A stretch of 64,000 nt of DNA. It comes from Streptomyces gilvus. GTDB lineage: Bacteria; Actinomycetota; Actinomycetes; Streptomycetales; Streptomycetaceae. Below, piece after piece: positions 31,871 through 42,930 of this stretch; positions within the stretch are counted from its first letter, which is position 1; each line of letters opens with the position of its first letter. The notes beneath the pieces are model-generated. The model was not told the origin of the DNA. It saw nothing but the letters and a program-made list of their open reading frames with translations, and made no database searches. The stretch spans positions 124,001 through 188,000 of the forward strand of contig NZ_JAKWBE010000011.1 in assembly GCF_022513565.1 (NCBI RefSeq), given 5' to 3'. The translations under genes were made by a program, and so were the position numbers.

Positions 31871-32566
31871 ATGCGTACCCTCACCCGCGCCGGCGCGCTC
31901 TCCGCCGTCGCAGCGGCCGCGCTGTTCGCCGCCCCGGTCGCCGCCCACGCCGCCCCTGTCGCCGCAGGCCCCGGCGACAACGGCACCGTGAAGATCCACG
32001 ACGCCAGGACCGGAGAGGAGCTCAGGCGCAACGAGCCGCAGGTCTGCACCTTCTACCTGGACGCCTTCGGCTTCGACGGCCTCCAGAAGGTGGACTGGCA
32101 CATCGAGGCCTGGGCCCCGACCGCGGCCTCCAAGGGCGCCACGGTGAAGACCGGCGCCATCACCCTGGACGCCCGGGGTCACGGCCGTACGGAGGACCTG
32201 TCGCTGCCCGACGGCCACTACAAGCTGTTCTGGAACTTCGACGGAGAGAAGGGTGCCGCGAAGCACAAGGTGTTCTGGACGGACTGCGCGGGCCAGGGCA
32301 CGGGCGGCTCGACCTCGGCCCCGGCCCCGTCGTCATCCGCGTCCGCCTCCGCGTCCCCGTCGGCCGGTGCTTCCGCCGCGCCGAGCGCGTCCTCCTCCGA
32401 GGCCGGGTCCGTCTCCGCGTCCTCCTCGCCCTCCGCGCAGGGCGGCAGCGACTCGGGCGGCCTCGCCGAGACGGGCAACGGCGTCCCGGTCGGCCTGCTC
32501 TCCGGTGCCGCGGCGGCGCTGGTGGCGGGCGGCGGTTACCTGGTGGTCCGGCGGCGCCGGGCCTGA
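31871..32566 (+). CDS. Cell-wall-anchored secreted protein with LAETG sorting signal
   Basis: A 231-residue protein. A signal peptide ends at AAPVAAHAAPVAAG. A roughly 100-residue folded domain with one pair of Cys (VCTFYLDAFGFDG, WTDCAGQGTG) is followed by a Ser/Ala/Pro-rich wall-spanning region. The sorting signal comes last: LAETG, a hydrophobic segment and an Arg-rich tail. LAxTG is the motif recognised by class E sortases, the main Streptomyces type. The folded domain resembles other Streptomyces surface proteins of unknown role. The ATG at 31871 starts the signal peptide. Confidence 0.9.
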   Translation: MRTLTRAGALSAVAAAALFAAPVAAHAAPVAAGPGDNGTVKIHDARTGEELRRNEPQVCTFYLDAFGFDGLQKVDWHIEAWAPTAASKGATVKTGAITLDARGHGRTEDLSLPDGHYKLFWNFDGEKGAAKHKVFWTDCAGQGTGGSTSAPAPSSSASASASPSAGASAAPSASSSEAGSVSASSSPSAQGGSDSGGLAETGNGVPVGLLSGAAAALVAGGGYLVVRRRRA

Positions 32567-32586
32567 CGTACCACCCCACGAAGGCG

Positions 32587-32615
32587 GTGCCCCCGAGTCG
32601 GCGACTCGGGGGCAC
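32587..32615. terminator. Bidirectional hairpin terminator
   Basis: Perfect 14-base arms GTGCCCCCGAGTCG and CGACTCGGGGGCAC are separated by a single base, between the sortase-substrate gene and converging ppc. Confidence 0.85.
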
Positions 32616-32633
32616 CCTCGTGTGCGTGGGAGG

Positions 32634-35366
<2,733 letters not shown>

Positions 35367-35573
35367 AGGTGCGGCTCCTTGCAGTGTTGAAGCTCGTCCG
35401 GGAGGGGAACCCGGCGGCGAGGGCCGCGCGGCGGGCGCCGCATACGGCCCTTGCATCCGGGAAGGAATCAGAGCGGACCGCGCTGTCCGACCGACTCCAA
35501 GGATAGGTGTCCATGCGGACGCGCAGACTGTCGGGCTCTTGCCGCCGGGCAGCGCACTGCCATACTTACGATG

Positions 35574-35610
35574 CCGTAGGTTACGGAACCGTAGGGACCG
35601 TTGTAACGGT
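35574..35610. promoter_or_regulatory. Clustered inverted repeats upstream of the desaturase gene
   Basis: The 310-base gap between ppc and the desaturase gene holds a cluster of symmetrical sites. These are CCGTA-GGT-TACGG (35574-35586), overlapping TACGG-AA-CCGTA (35582-35593), and then ACCGTT-GT-AACGGT (35597-35610). They lie 67-103 bases before the desaturase ATG. The co-transcribed TetR protein is the obvious candidate ligand. The rest of the gap (35367-35573) shows nothing I can name apart from the ppc 5' region. Confidence 0.6.
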
Positions 35611-35676
35611 ACCCCGGCACGGTTGCGGTAGCCGTCCGGTATCTGTCTCAACCCTCGAACCCCACAGGGGACGCCC

Positions 35677-36684
35677 ATGACCACAACTTCCGATGTGATC
35701 GACGACGCCCCGAAGGCGAACGACACCCCACTCGCCTCGGCCACCCTGGGCGGCGAGAAGAAGCGCGGAATCGAGCAGATCGCGCTGCTGCTCTTCATCG
35801 TCGTCCCGTTCCTGGCGCTCGTAGCCGCGGTTCCGCTGGCCTGGGGGTGGGGCGTGAGCTGGCTCGACCTCGGGCTGCTGGTCTTCTTCTACTACCTGGG
35901 CTGTCACGGCATCACGATCGGTTTCCACCGCTACTTCACCCACGGCTCCTTCAAGGCCAGGCGGCCGCTGCGGATCGCGCTGGCGATCGCCGGTTCGATG
36001 GCCGTCGAGGGCCCGATCGTGCGGTGGGTGGCGGACCACCGCAAGCATCACAAGTTCTCGGACGCGGAGGGCGACCCGCACTCTCCGTGGCGTTTCGGCG
36101 AGACGCTCCCGGCCCTGATGAAGGGGCTGTGGTGGGCGCACATCGGGTGGATGTTCGACGAGGAGCAGACACCGCAGGACAAGTACGCGCCGGATCTGAT
36201 CAAGGATCCGGCGATCCGCGCGGTCTCCCGGCAGTTCGTCTACTGGACGATCCTGTCGCTGGCCCTGCCCGCCGTGATCGGCGGTCTGGTCACGATGTCG
36301 TGGTGGGGCGCGTTCACCGGCTTCTTCTGGGGGTCCCTCGTCCGGGTGGCTCTGCTGCACCACGTGACCTGGTCGATCAACTCGATCTGCCACGCGGTCG
36401 GCAAGCGGCCCTTCAAGTCGCGGGACCGCTCGGGCAACGTGTGGTGGCTGGCCGTGCTCTCCTGCGGCGAGTCCTGGCACAACCTGCACCACGCCGACCC
36501 GACCTCGGCGCGGCACGGGGTGGAGCGCTGGCAGGTGGACTCCTCGGCCCGTCTCATCCGCTGGTTCGAGGCGTTCGGCTGGGCGTACGACGTGCGCTGG
36601 CCGTCACGCTCGCGTATCGATTCGCGCCGGAAGACCGGGGAAGAGGGCTCAGGGCGCCGGAAGGAGACCGCCGAGGCGGCATGA
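35677..36684 (+). CDS. Acyl-CoA / fatty acid desaturase
   Basis: A 335-residue membrane diiron enzyme. The three histidine boxes are complete: GFHRYFTH near residue 88, DHRKHHKF near 125 and WHNLHHAD near 267. Four hydrophobic segments flank them. The family is delta-9 desaturases (stearoyl-CoA type) that insert a double bond to adjust membrane fluidity. The last 30 residues are basic and unconserved. The stop overlaps the TetR start (ATGA, 36681-36684), so enzyme and regulator are coupled. Confidence 0.95.
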   Translation: MTTTSDVIDDAPKANDTPLASATLGGEKKRGIEQIALLLFIVVPFLALVAAVPLAWGWGVSWLDLGLLVFFYYLGCHGITIGFHRYFTHGSFKARRPLRIALAIAGSMAVEGPIVRWVADHRKHHKFSDAEGDPHSPWRFGETLPALMKGLWWAHIGWMFDEEQTPQDKYAPDLIKDPAIRAVSRQFVYWTILSLALPAVIGGLVTMSWWGAFTGFFWGSLVRVALLHHVTWSINSICHAVGKRPFKSRDRSGNVWWLAVLSCGESWHNLHHADPTSARHGVERWQVDSSARLIRWFEAFGWAYDVRWPSRSRIDSRRKTGEEGSGRRKETAEAA

Positions 36685-37358
36685 TTGACGCCGTGGCGAC
36701 CGACTCCAGCAGCACCGAGAGCAACGACAAACCCCGGCGCGCGCGGCGCACCCGGATGACCGGCGCCGAGCGCCGTCAGCAGCTGCTGGAGATCGGCCGC
36801 ACCCTCTTCGCCGCGAAGGGCTTCGAGGGCACCTCGGTGGAGGAGATCGCGGCGAAGGCCGGGGTGTCCAAGCCGGTGGTGTACGAGCACTTCGGCGGCA
36901 AGGAGGGCCTGTACGCGGTGGTGGTGGACCGCGAGATGCGGCGGCTGCTGGACATGGTCACCGGTTCGCTGACGGCCGGCCATCCGCGTGAGCTGTGCGA
37001 GCAGGCCGCCTTCGCGCTCCTCGACTACATCGAGGAGTACACGGACGGCTTCCGCATCCTGGTCCGTGACTCCCCCATCCCCCAGTCGACGGGCACCTTC
37101 GCGTCCTTGATCTCGGACATCGCCACGCAGGTCGAGGACATCCTGGGCCGGGAGTTCAAGAGCCGCGGCTTCGACCCCAAGCTCGCCCCCCTGTACGCGC
37201 AGGCCCTGGTCGGCATGGTGGCGCTGACCGGTCAGTGGTGGCTGGACGTACGCCGTCCGAAGAAGGCGGAGGTCGCGGCCCACCTGGTGAACCTGGCGTG
37301 GCACGGGCTGGACGGGCTGGAGCAGAAACCGCGGCTCATAGGGCACCGCAAGGCTTGA
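36681..37358 (+). CDS. TetR family transcriptional regulator
   Basis: A 225-residue regulator. A basic N-terminal tail (residues 1-27) is followed by a TetR helix-turn-helix: RRQQLLEIGRTLFAAKGFEG, then TSVEEIAAKAGVSKPVVYEH. A ligand-binding helical domain follows. Translationally coupled to the desaturase, it probably controls unsaturated fatty acid content, as DesT/FabR-type regulators do, by binding the symmetrical sites upstream. The ligand, perhaps an acyl-CoA, is inferred. Confidence 0.94.
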   Translation: MIDAVATDSSSTESNDKPRRARRTRMTGAERRQQLLEIGRTLFAAKGFEGTSVEEIAAKAGVSKPVVYEHFGGKEGLYAVVVDREMRRLLDMVTGSLTAGHPRELCEQAAFALLDYIEEYTDGFRILVRDSPIPQSTGTFASLISDIATQVEDILGREFKSRGFDPKLAPLYAQALVGMVALTGQWWLDVRRPKKAEVAAHLVNLAWHGLDGLEQKPRLIGHRKA

Positions 37359-37378
37359 GCGCCCCGGTGCTCGAAGGC

Positions 37379-37552
37379 TCAGTGCTTGAAGGTGTCCTTG
37401 GCCTTCTCCTTGGCCTGGCGGGCGTCGCCCTTGGACTGCTGCAGCCGGCCCTCGGCCTCCATGCTCTCGTTGCCGACGGCGCGGCCGACCGTCTCCTTGG
37501 CCTTGCCCTTGGCCTGTTCCTTCTTGCCCTTGGCCTTCTGCTCGCCTGCCAT
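37379..37552 (-). CDS. CsbD family small stress protein
   Basis: A 57-residue protein, one third Lys/Ala/Glu/Gly: MAGEQKAKGKKEQAKGKAKE, ending KEKAKDTFKH. This is the CsbD-like pattern of small hydrophilic proteins often induced by general stress. Biochemical role is unknown. The ATG at 37552 has GGGAG eight bases upstream; a GTG three codons earlier is too close to that site. Confidence 0.88.
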   Translation of the reverse strand: MAGEQKAKGKKEQAKGKAKETVGRAVGNESMEAEGRLQQSKGDARQAKEKAKDTFKH

Positions 37553-37605
37553 CAGACTCACTCCCAGTGATTACGGGACTCCACTGTCGACACGGCGGGT
37601 AACCC

Positions 37606-37986
37606 TCAGGGGGCGGCACAAACGCCGTCGACGGGCTCCAGGAACTCCAGCCGGTTGCCCACGGGGTCCTCGGAGTAGAAGCGCCGGTGTCCCGGCAGTT
37701 CCCCGTCCCACACGACTAGCGCCCCGCCCGCCTCGAGCCGGGCGGCGTACGCCTCGATGTCCGTGACCCGCAGCCCCGGATGCGCCTTCCTCGCCGGTCT
37801 GAAGTTCTCCTCTATTCCCAGGTGCAGCTGCACGGCTCCGGCCCGGAACCAGCACCCTCCCCGCGCCGCGAGCACGGGCGGCTTGGGGACCTCGGTCATG
37901 CCGAGGACGTCGACGTAGTAGGCGCGCAGCAGGTCCTCGCTGCCGGCCGGGGCGGCGAGCTGGACGTGGTCGAGGGCGGTGAGCAT
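37606..37986 (-). CDS. VOC (glyoxalase/bleomycin-resistance) family protein
   Basis: A 126-residue protein with two beta-alpha-beta-beta-beta units. MLTALDHVQLAAPAGSEDLL has the first metal-ligand position, AVQLHLGIEENF the second half, and FYSEDPVGNRLEFLEP the family-typical end with Glu. Substrate is unknown. Its start overlaps the Tam stop codon by one base (TGATG), so the two are coupled. Confidence 0.88.
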   Translation of the reverse strand: MLTALDHVQLAAPAGSEDLLRAYYVDVLGMTEVPKPPVLAARGGCWFRAGAVQLHLGIEENFRPARKAHPGLRVTDIEAYAARLEAGGALVVWDGELPGHRRFYSEDPVGNRLEFLEPVDGVCAAP

Positions 37987-38798
37987 CAGGCCTCCTTGCG
38001 GGCTACGGCGAAGATACGGCGGAAGGGGAACGGCGTGCCGTGGGCGGTCGCCGGATACGCCTCCCGCAGGGCCGCCCGGTACTCGGCGAGGAACGCGTCC
38101 CGGGCCGCCGGGTCGTCGGCGAGGGCGGTCAGCACCGGCCGCAGCCCGGTCCCCTTCACCCAGTCGAGGACCGGGTCCTCCCCGGTGAGCAGATGGACGT
38201 ACGTCGTCTCCCACACGTCGGCCTCGCAGCCGAGGGAGGTCAGCTGCTCCAGGTAGGTCTGCGGGGAGAGGACGGCGTCGTCGTGGCGCAGGACGTCGGC
38301 GAGGCGGTCCTTGAAGCGGGCGGAGTGGGCGAGTTCGCGCATCAGCTGGTGGCTGGGGGCGGAGAAGTTTCCGGGGACCTGGAAGGCGAAGGTGCCGCCG
38401 GGCCTGAGCCCCGCGATCCAGTCACCGAACCGCTCGAGGTGCCCGGGCACCCACTGCAGGGTGGCGTTGCTGACGATCAGGTCGTACGGCTGCGGGGGCG
38501 CCCAGGTGCGGACGTCGGCGTACGAGAAGTCCAGGCGCCCTCCGCCGGGCGTGGGCCCCTCGTGCTCGGTGAGGGCGCGGTCGAGCATGGCGGGCGAGTT
38601 GTCGTACCCGGTGATGTGCGCGGTGGGCCAGCGGTCGGCGAGCACGGCGGTGACGTTGCCGGGGCCGCAGCCGAGGTCGGCGACGGCGGGCGTGGCGCTC
38701 GGCAGGTCGGGGACGCGGGCGAGGAGGTCGACGAACGGGCGGGCGCGGTGGCCGGCGTGACGGAGGTACTGGGCCGGATCCCAGGCGGGAGTGCTCAT
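37986..38798 (-). CDS. tam: Trans-aconitate 2-methyltransferase
   Basis: A 270-residue SAM-dependent methyltransferase. VADLGCGPGNVTAVLADRWP is motif I, ITGYDNSPAMLDRAL motif II, and YDLIVSNATLQWVPGHLERF the Tam-family post-I segment. It methylates trans-aconitate, an aconitase inhibitor formed from cis-aconitate. The divergent MarR gene matches TamR of S. coelicolor, known to regulate tam in response to citrate-type ligands. ATG at 38798 is chosen over 38807 for spacing from GGGGAAG. Confidence 0.92.
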   Translation of the reverse strand: MSTPAWDPAQYLRHAGHRARPFVDLLARVPDLPSATPAVADLGCGPGNVTAVLADRWPTAHITGYDNSPAMLDRALTEHEGPTPGGGRLDFSYADVRTWAPPQPYDLIVSNATLQWVPGHLERFGDWIAGLRPGGTFAFQVPGNFSAPSHQLMRELAHSARFKDRLADVLRHDDAVLSPQTYLEQLTSLGCEADVWETTYVHLLTGEDPVLDWVKGTGLRPVLTALADDPAARDAFLAEYRAALREAYPATAHGTPFPFRRIFAVARKEA

Positions 38799-38823
38799 GG
38801 CATCCATCTTCCCCGGCAGATTA

Positions 38824-38863
38824 TCTTGATGTCAAGAGACTTCACATCAAGAGACTTCACATC
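38824..38863. promoter_or_regulatory. Divergent tam-tamR operator with tandem repeats
   Basis: An inverted repeat TCTTGA-TG-TCAAGA (38824-38837) is joined to two 15-base tandem copies of TCAAGAGACTTCACA (38832-38861). They fill the short gap between the two divergent starts. The inverted repeat fits a MarR-family dimer site covering both promoters; the tandem copies give additional half-sites. Confidence 0.75.
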
Positions 38864-38887
38864 GACACAACCACTACACTGATCGCC

Positions 38888-39385
38888 ATGGAGGACGAGG
38901 TCGATCGGCTGGTCGCTGCGTGGCGTCGGGAGCGCCCGGACCTCGACGTGGAACCGCTCGAGGTGCTCAGCCGGGTGAGCAGACTGGCCCGGCACCTGGA
39001 CCGGGCCCGCCGGCTGGCCTTCGCCGAGCACGCCCTGGAGCCCTGGGAGTTCGACGTGCTGACCGCGCTCCGGCGCGCGGGCGCCCCCTACCAGCTCTCC
39101 CCCGGCCAGCTGCTGACCCAGACCCTGGTCACCTCGGGCACCATGACCAACCGCATCGACCGGCTCGCGAAGAAGGGCCTGGTGGAGCGGCTGCCCGACC
39201 CCAGCGACCGGCGCGGAGTGCTGGTGCGCCTGACGGACGAGGGCCGGGACCGCGCGGACCAGGCCCTCGCCGGACTGCTCGACCAGGAGCGGGCGATCCT
39301 CGCCGAGCTCTCCCGCGCCCAGCGCGGTGAACTGGCGGGACTGCTACGCCAGCTGACCGCCCCGTTCGACAACATCCCCGGCTAG
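38888..39385 (+). CDS. tamR: MarR family regulator TamR
   Basis: A 165-residue winged-helix regulator. LEPWEFDVLTALRRAG, then LLTQTLVTSGTMTNRIDRLA as recognition helix and a wing with LPDPSDRRGVLVRLTDEG, are standard MarR. Divergent from tam with only 89 bases between, it corresponds in position and partner to TamR of S. coelicolor, which releases DNA on binding citrate, aconitate-type acids. Its 3' end overlaps the convergent response-regulator gene by 42 bases. Confidence 0.9.
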   Translation: MEDEVDRLVAAWRRERPDLDVEPLEVLSRVSRLARHLDRARRLAFAEHALEPWEFDVLTALRRAGAPYQLSPGQLLTQTLVTSGTMTNRIDRLAKKGLVERLPDPSDRRGVLVRLTDEGRDRADQALAGLLDQERAILAELSRAQRGELAGLLRQLTAPFDNIPG

Positions 39386-40111
39386 GTCCACGGGCCCGAC
39401 CCCGGCCCGGCGGGCGAGGGCGACGGCGGCCAGGGTGCTGTGTACGCCGAGCTTGCCCAGGACGTTCTGCATATGGGTGCGGACGGTGTGCGGGGAGAGG
39501 AACAGCCGCTCGGCGACCGCCTTGCGGCCCAGGCCCGCGACCATGCAGCGCAGCACCTCGCGCTCCCTCGGGGTGAGGGACTCCACCAGCCGCTCGCTCT
39601 CGGTGCGGTGCTTGCGGGCGGCCGTCAGCTCCCTGAGGACGCCGGTGAGCAGGGCGGGCGGCAGATGCGTCTCGTCGCGCAGGACGCCCCGGATGACGTT
39701 GAGCAGCCTCGACAGCGAACAGTCCTTGGCCACCCAGCCGGAGGCCCCGGCCTGCAGGGCGAGCGCGGCACGGCGCGGATCGTCCTTCTCGGCGAGCACG
39801 ACGATCCGTACACCGGGCTGCGCGGTGCGCACGCCGGCGACCAGCGAGATGCCGTCGACCAGTCCGTCCTCGTCGTTGTCGTGGACGGGCACGGCGGGCC
39901 GCACGCCGGGCAGGTTGCCGCCCAGGTCGGAGTCGACGAGCAGGACGTCGTAGCGGCGGCCCTCGGCGGCCGCGCGCTCCAGGCTGCGCAGCGCGGCGGG
40001 ACCGCTGCCGGCGGCGGAGACGTCGACGTCGGGCTCGGCCGCCAGGGCTGCGGCGAGCGACTCGGCGAAGATGCGATGGTCGTCGACGACCAGGACTCGG
40101 ATGCGAACCAC
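39344..40111 (-). CDS. NarL/LuxR family response regulator (orphan)
   Basis: A 255-residue regulator. Receiver domain: VLVVDDHRIFAESLAAALA has the acidic pair, YDVLLVDSDLGG the phospho-acceptor Asp, with an insert of about 20 residues after it (VPVHDNDEDGLVDG). The GerE-type output helix-turn-helix is LTPREREVLRCMVAGLGRKA, SPHTVRTHMQNVLGKLG. The GTG at 40111 has a GGAAGGGGG site. No kinase gene is adjacent. The final 14 codons overlap tamR in antisense. Confidence 0.9.
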   Translation of the reverse strand: MVRIRVLVVDDHRIFAESLAAALAAEPDVDVSAAGSGPAALRSLERAAAEGRRYDVLLVDSDLGGNLPGVRPAVPVHDNDEDGLVDGISLVAGVRTAQPGVRIVVLAEKDDPRRAALALQAGASGWVAKDCSLSRLLNVIRGVLRDETHLPPALLTGVLRELTAARKHRTESERLVESLTPREREVLRCMVAGLGRKAVAERLFLSPHTVRTHMQNVLGKLGVHSTLAAVALARRAGVGPVDLAGDVVERGGQLA

Positions 40112-40180
40112 GAAACCCCCTTCCCCAAGCTCCGTGAGGAGCAGGGGCCCCTTTGTCGGGAGACGGTACGGGCGCGGGTA

Positions 40181-40250
40181 CGACGCCCGAAGCGCGATGG
40201 CCCGCCGCGGCCGCCGCCGTGCGGAACTGCTACCCCCGCTTCGGGCGTCG
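40181..40250. promoter_or_regulatory. Long-range inverted repeat between regulator and GNAT genes
   Basis: Perfect 14-base arms CGACGCCCGAAGCG (40181-40194) and CGCTTCGGGCGTCG (40237-40250) are separated by 42 bases in the divergent gap. It could be a leader structure of the leftward regulator gene or paired protein sites. Confidence 0.55.
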
Positions 40251-40377
40251 AACCCGACTGTCTCGCCCCCTGATCTGCACCGGCCCCCACCGGTGCTGTT
40301 CATCAGGGTACGGCCGGGGGCCGGGAGGGGAAGGTAATTTGCAGAACTGGCAGTCCGGCACGTTTATCGTGAGCCGC

Positions 40378-40821
40378 ATGTTTCGTCTTGAGACAGAAGT
40401 CGACAAGGCCCGGCGCGATCTTCTCCGTATCCGCCTCCGCGACACCAACACGGCGGCCTCCCCCGTGCTGGGCGCTCTGCGCGGAACCCCAGGTGAACGC
40501 GAACTTCCGCTCCACGTCTGGGCCTTGGACGAGGCGGGCGAGCTGGCGGGCGGACTGGTCGGCCACACGTGGACGACGTGGCTGCACGTGACATATCTGT
40601 GGGTGGACGAACGCCACCGCGGCGCGGGCCTGGGTTCGCAACTGCTCGCGACGGCGGAGGCGCTGGCGCGGGACGAACGCGGGTGCGGATCCGCCCGGCT
40701 GGAGACCTGGGACTTCCAGGCGCCGGACTTCTACCGCAAGCAGGGGTACGAGGTGGTGTGCGTGATCCCCGACTATCCGCCGGGGATCACGGAGTACACC
40801 TTGACGAAGCGGCTCAGCTGA
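40378..40821 (+). CDS. GNAT family N-acetyltransferase
   Basis: A 147-residue protein. The acetyl-CoA-binding motif A is VTYLWVDERHRGAGLGSQLL (Arg/His-x-x-Gly-x-Gly), followed by ARLETWDFQAPDFYRKQGYE as motif B. Substrate is unknown. The ATG at 40378 lacks a clear ribosome-binding site; a GTG three codons earlier is possible. Its last eight bases overlap galK in antisense. Confidence 0.85.
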   Translation: MFRLETEVDKARRDLLRIRLRDTNTAASPVLGALRGTPGERELPLHVWALDEAGELAGGLVGHTWTTWLHVTYLWVDERHRGAGLGSQLLATAEALARDERGCGSARLETWDFQAPDFYRKQGYEVVCVIPDYPPGITEYTLTKRLS

Positions 40822-41968
40822 CCCTGCGGGCGCCCGCCGACGGTACGGCCTCGAACACCCGGGGTGCCGTGTGACCGCCGGAGGCGAACGCCTCCTCGAC
40901 CGCCTTCGTGATCGTGTCCACGTCGGCGGCCTCCGCCAGGACGATCGCCGAGCCGCCGAAACCGCCGCCGGTCATCCGCGCGCCGAGCGCGCCGGAGGCC
41001 AGGGCGGTGTCGACGACCAGGTCGAGCTCCGGGCAGGAGATGCGGAAGTCGTCGCGCAGGGAGGCGTGGCCCTCGATCAGGACCGGGCCGATGGCGCGGG
41101 TCTCGCCCGAGCGCAGCAGGGCCACGGTCTTCTCCACCCGCTCGTCCTCCGTGACGACGTGGCGGACCAGACGGACCGCCTCCTCGTCGTCACCGAGCCG
41201 CGCGAGGGCCTCGTCCAGGTCGGCGTAGGGGATGTCGCGCAGGGCGTCGACGCCGAGCAGGGCCGCGCCCCGCTCGCAGCCGGCCCGGCGCTTGCCGTAC
41301 TCGCCCTCGCTGTGGGCGTGCTTGACCTGGGTGTCCACCACCAGCAGCCGCATGCCCTCGGCGGCCAGGTCGAAGGGGATCTGCTGCTGGGAGAGGTCCC
41401 GGGTGTCGAGGAAGAGGGCGTGGCCCTCCTCGCAGCACGCGGACGCCGTCTGGTCCATGATGCCGGTCGGGGCGCCGACGTAGACGTTCTCGGCGCGCTG
41501 GCACAGGCGGGCCAGCTGCCAGCGCTGCAGACCCAGTCCGTACAGGTCGTTGAGCGCGAGCGCGATCACGACCTCCAGCGCCGCCGACGAGGACAGGCCC
41601 GCGCCCGAGGGGACCGTGGAGGCGAGATGGACGTCGGCGCCGGTCACGGCATGGCCGGCCTCGCGCAGGGCCCAGACCACGCCCGCCGGGTACGCCGTCC
41701 AGTTGCGGTCCGACTCGGGGGCCAGGTCGTCCAGGCGCAGCTCGACGACGCCGCCCTCGACGTCCCCGGAGTGCAGGCGCAGGACGCCGTCCGTGCGCCG
41801 GGAGACGGCCGCCGTCGCCACGTGCGGCAGCGCGAAGGGCATCACGAAGCCGTCGTTGTAGTCGGTGTGCTCACCGATGAGGTTGACGCGTCCCGGCGCC
41901 GACCAGACACCCTCCGGCTCGGCCCCGTACAGCGCGGCGAAGCCTTCCCGGACCTGCTGTGCACCCAC
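40814..41968 (-). CDS. galK: Galactokinase
   Basis: A 384-residue GHMP kinase. The signature VWSAPGRVNLIGEHTDYNDG is near residue 20, the ATP loop STVPSGAGLSSSAALEV near 120, and GARMTGGGFGGSAIVL near 340. PTGIMDQTASA carries the galactose-site Asp. It phosphorylates galactose at C1. GTG at 41968 overlaps the galE stop by one base (TAGTG), giving a coupled galT-galE-galK order. Confidence 0.97.
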   Translation of the reverse strand: MGAQQVREGFAALYGAEPEGVWSAPGRVNLIGEHTDYNDGFVMPFALPHVATAAVSRRTDGVLRLHSGDVEGGVVELRLDDLAPESDRNWTAYPAGVVWALREAGHAVTGADVHLASTVPSGAGLSSSAALEVVIALALNDLYGLGLQRWQLARLCQRAENVYVGAPTGIMDQTASACCEEGHALFLDTRDLSQQQIPFDLAAEGMRLLVVDTQVKHAHSEGEYGKRRAGCERGAALLGVDALRDIPYADLDEALARLGDDEEAVRLVRHVVTEDERVEKTVALLRSGETRAIGPVLIEGHASLRDDFRISCPELDLVVDTALASGALGARMTGGGFGGSAIVLAEAADVDTITKAVEEAFASGGHTAPRVFEAVPSAGARRVS

Positions 41969-42930
41969 TACTGCTCCCTTGCGATCTGCTGAGCGAACTC
42001 CCAGGCGTCCGCGACGATGCCCGCGAGGTCCGCGCGGGACGGGTTCCAGCCGAGCTTCTCGCGGGCCGAGGCGGCCGAGGCCACCAGGACCGCCGGGTCG
42101 CCGCCCCGACGCGGGGCCACGACCTCGGGGACCGGGTGCCCGGTGACCCGGCGGACGGTCTCGATCACCTCGCGGACCGAGAAGCCCTCGCCGTTGCCGA
42201 GGTTGCAGATCAGGTGCTCGCCGGGGGTTGCTGCCGCGAGGGCCAGCAGATGGGCCTCGGCGAGGTCCGCGACGTGGATGTAGTCGCGCACACAGGTGCC
42301 GTCGGGCGTCGGGTAGTCGTCGCCGTAGACGGAGATGGCCTCCCGCCGGCCCTGGGCGACCTGCAGGACCAGGGGGATCAGGTGGGACTCGGGGTCGTGG
42401 CGCTCGCCGCAGGCGCCGTAGGCGCCGGCCACGTTGAAGTAGCGCAGGGAGACCGCGGCCAGGCCGTGGGCGTTCGCCTCGCCGGTGATCATGTGGTCGA
42501 CGGCGAGCTTGGTGGCGCCGTAGGGGCTGGTCGGCTTCGTGGGCGCGGTCTCCACGATCGGGACCTGCTCGGGCTCGCCGTAGGTGGCCGCGGTGGAGGA
42601 GAAGACGAGCCTGCGCACGCCCGCGTCGCGCATCGCGCCGAGCAGCGCCATGGTGCCGCCGACGTTGTTGTCCCAGTACTTCTCGGGCTTCACGACCGAC
42701 TCGCCGACCTGGGAGGAGGCGGCGAAGTGCAGGACCGCGTCGAAGGAGGAGTCCAGCCACTTCGCGGCGTCACGGATGTCGCCCTCGACGAACACGGCCC
42801 CGGCGGGGACGCCCTCGCGGAAACCGGTCGTCAGGTTGTCGAGGACGACGACCTCGTGTCCGGCCTCCAGCAGGTGCTGGGCCACGACACTGCCGACGTA
42901 ACCCGCGCCACCCGTCACCAGGTACTTCAT
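41968..42930 (-). CDS. galE: UDP-glucose 4-epimerase
   Basis: A 320-residue SDR-extended enzyme. [20 protein letters not shown] holds the NAD-binding GxxGxx[17 protein letters not shown] has the catalytic Ser/Thr, and [14 protein letters not shown] the Tyr-x-x-x-Lys. It interconverts UDP-galactose and UDP-glucose. ATG at 42930 overlaps the galT stop (TGATG). Confidence 0.97.
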   Translation of the reverse strand: MKYLVTGGAGYVGSVVAQHLLEAGHEVVVLDNLTTGFREGVPAGAVFVEGDIRDAAKWLDSSFDAVLHFAASSQVGESVVKPEKYWDNNVGGTMALLGAMRDAGVRRLVFSSTAATYGEPEQVPIVETAPTKPTSPYGATKLAVDHMITGEANAHGLAAVSLRYFNVAGAYGACGERHDPESHLIPLVLQVAQGRREAISVYGDDYPTPDGTCVRDYIHVADLAEAHLLALAAATPGEHLICNLGNGEGFSVREVIETVRRVTGHPVPEVVAPRRGGDPAVLVASAASAREKLGWNPSRADLAGIVADAWEFAQQIAREQ

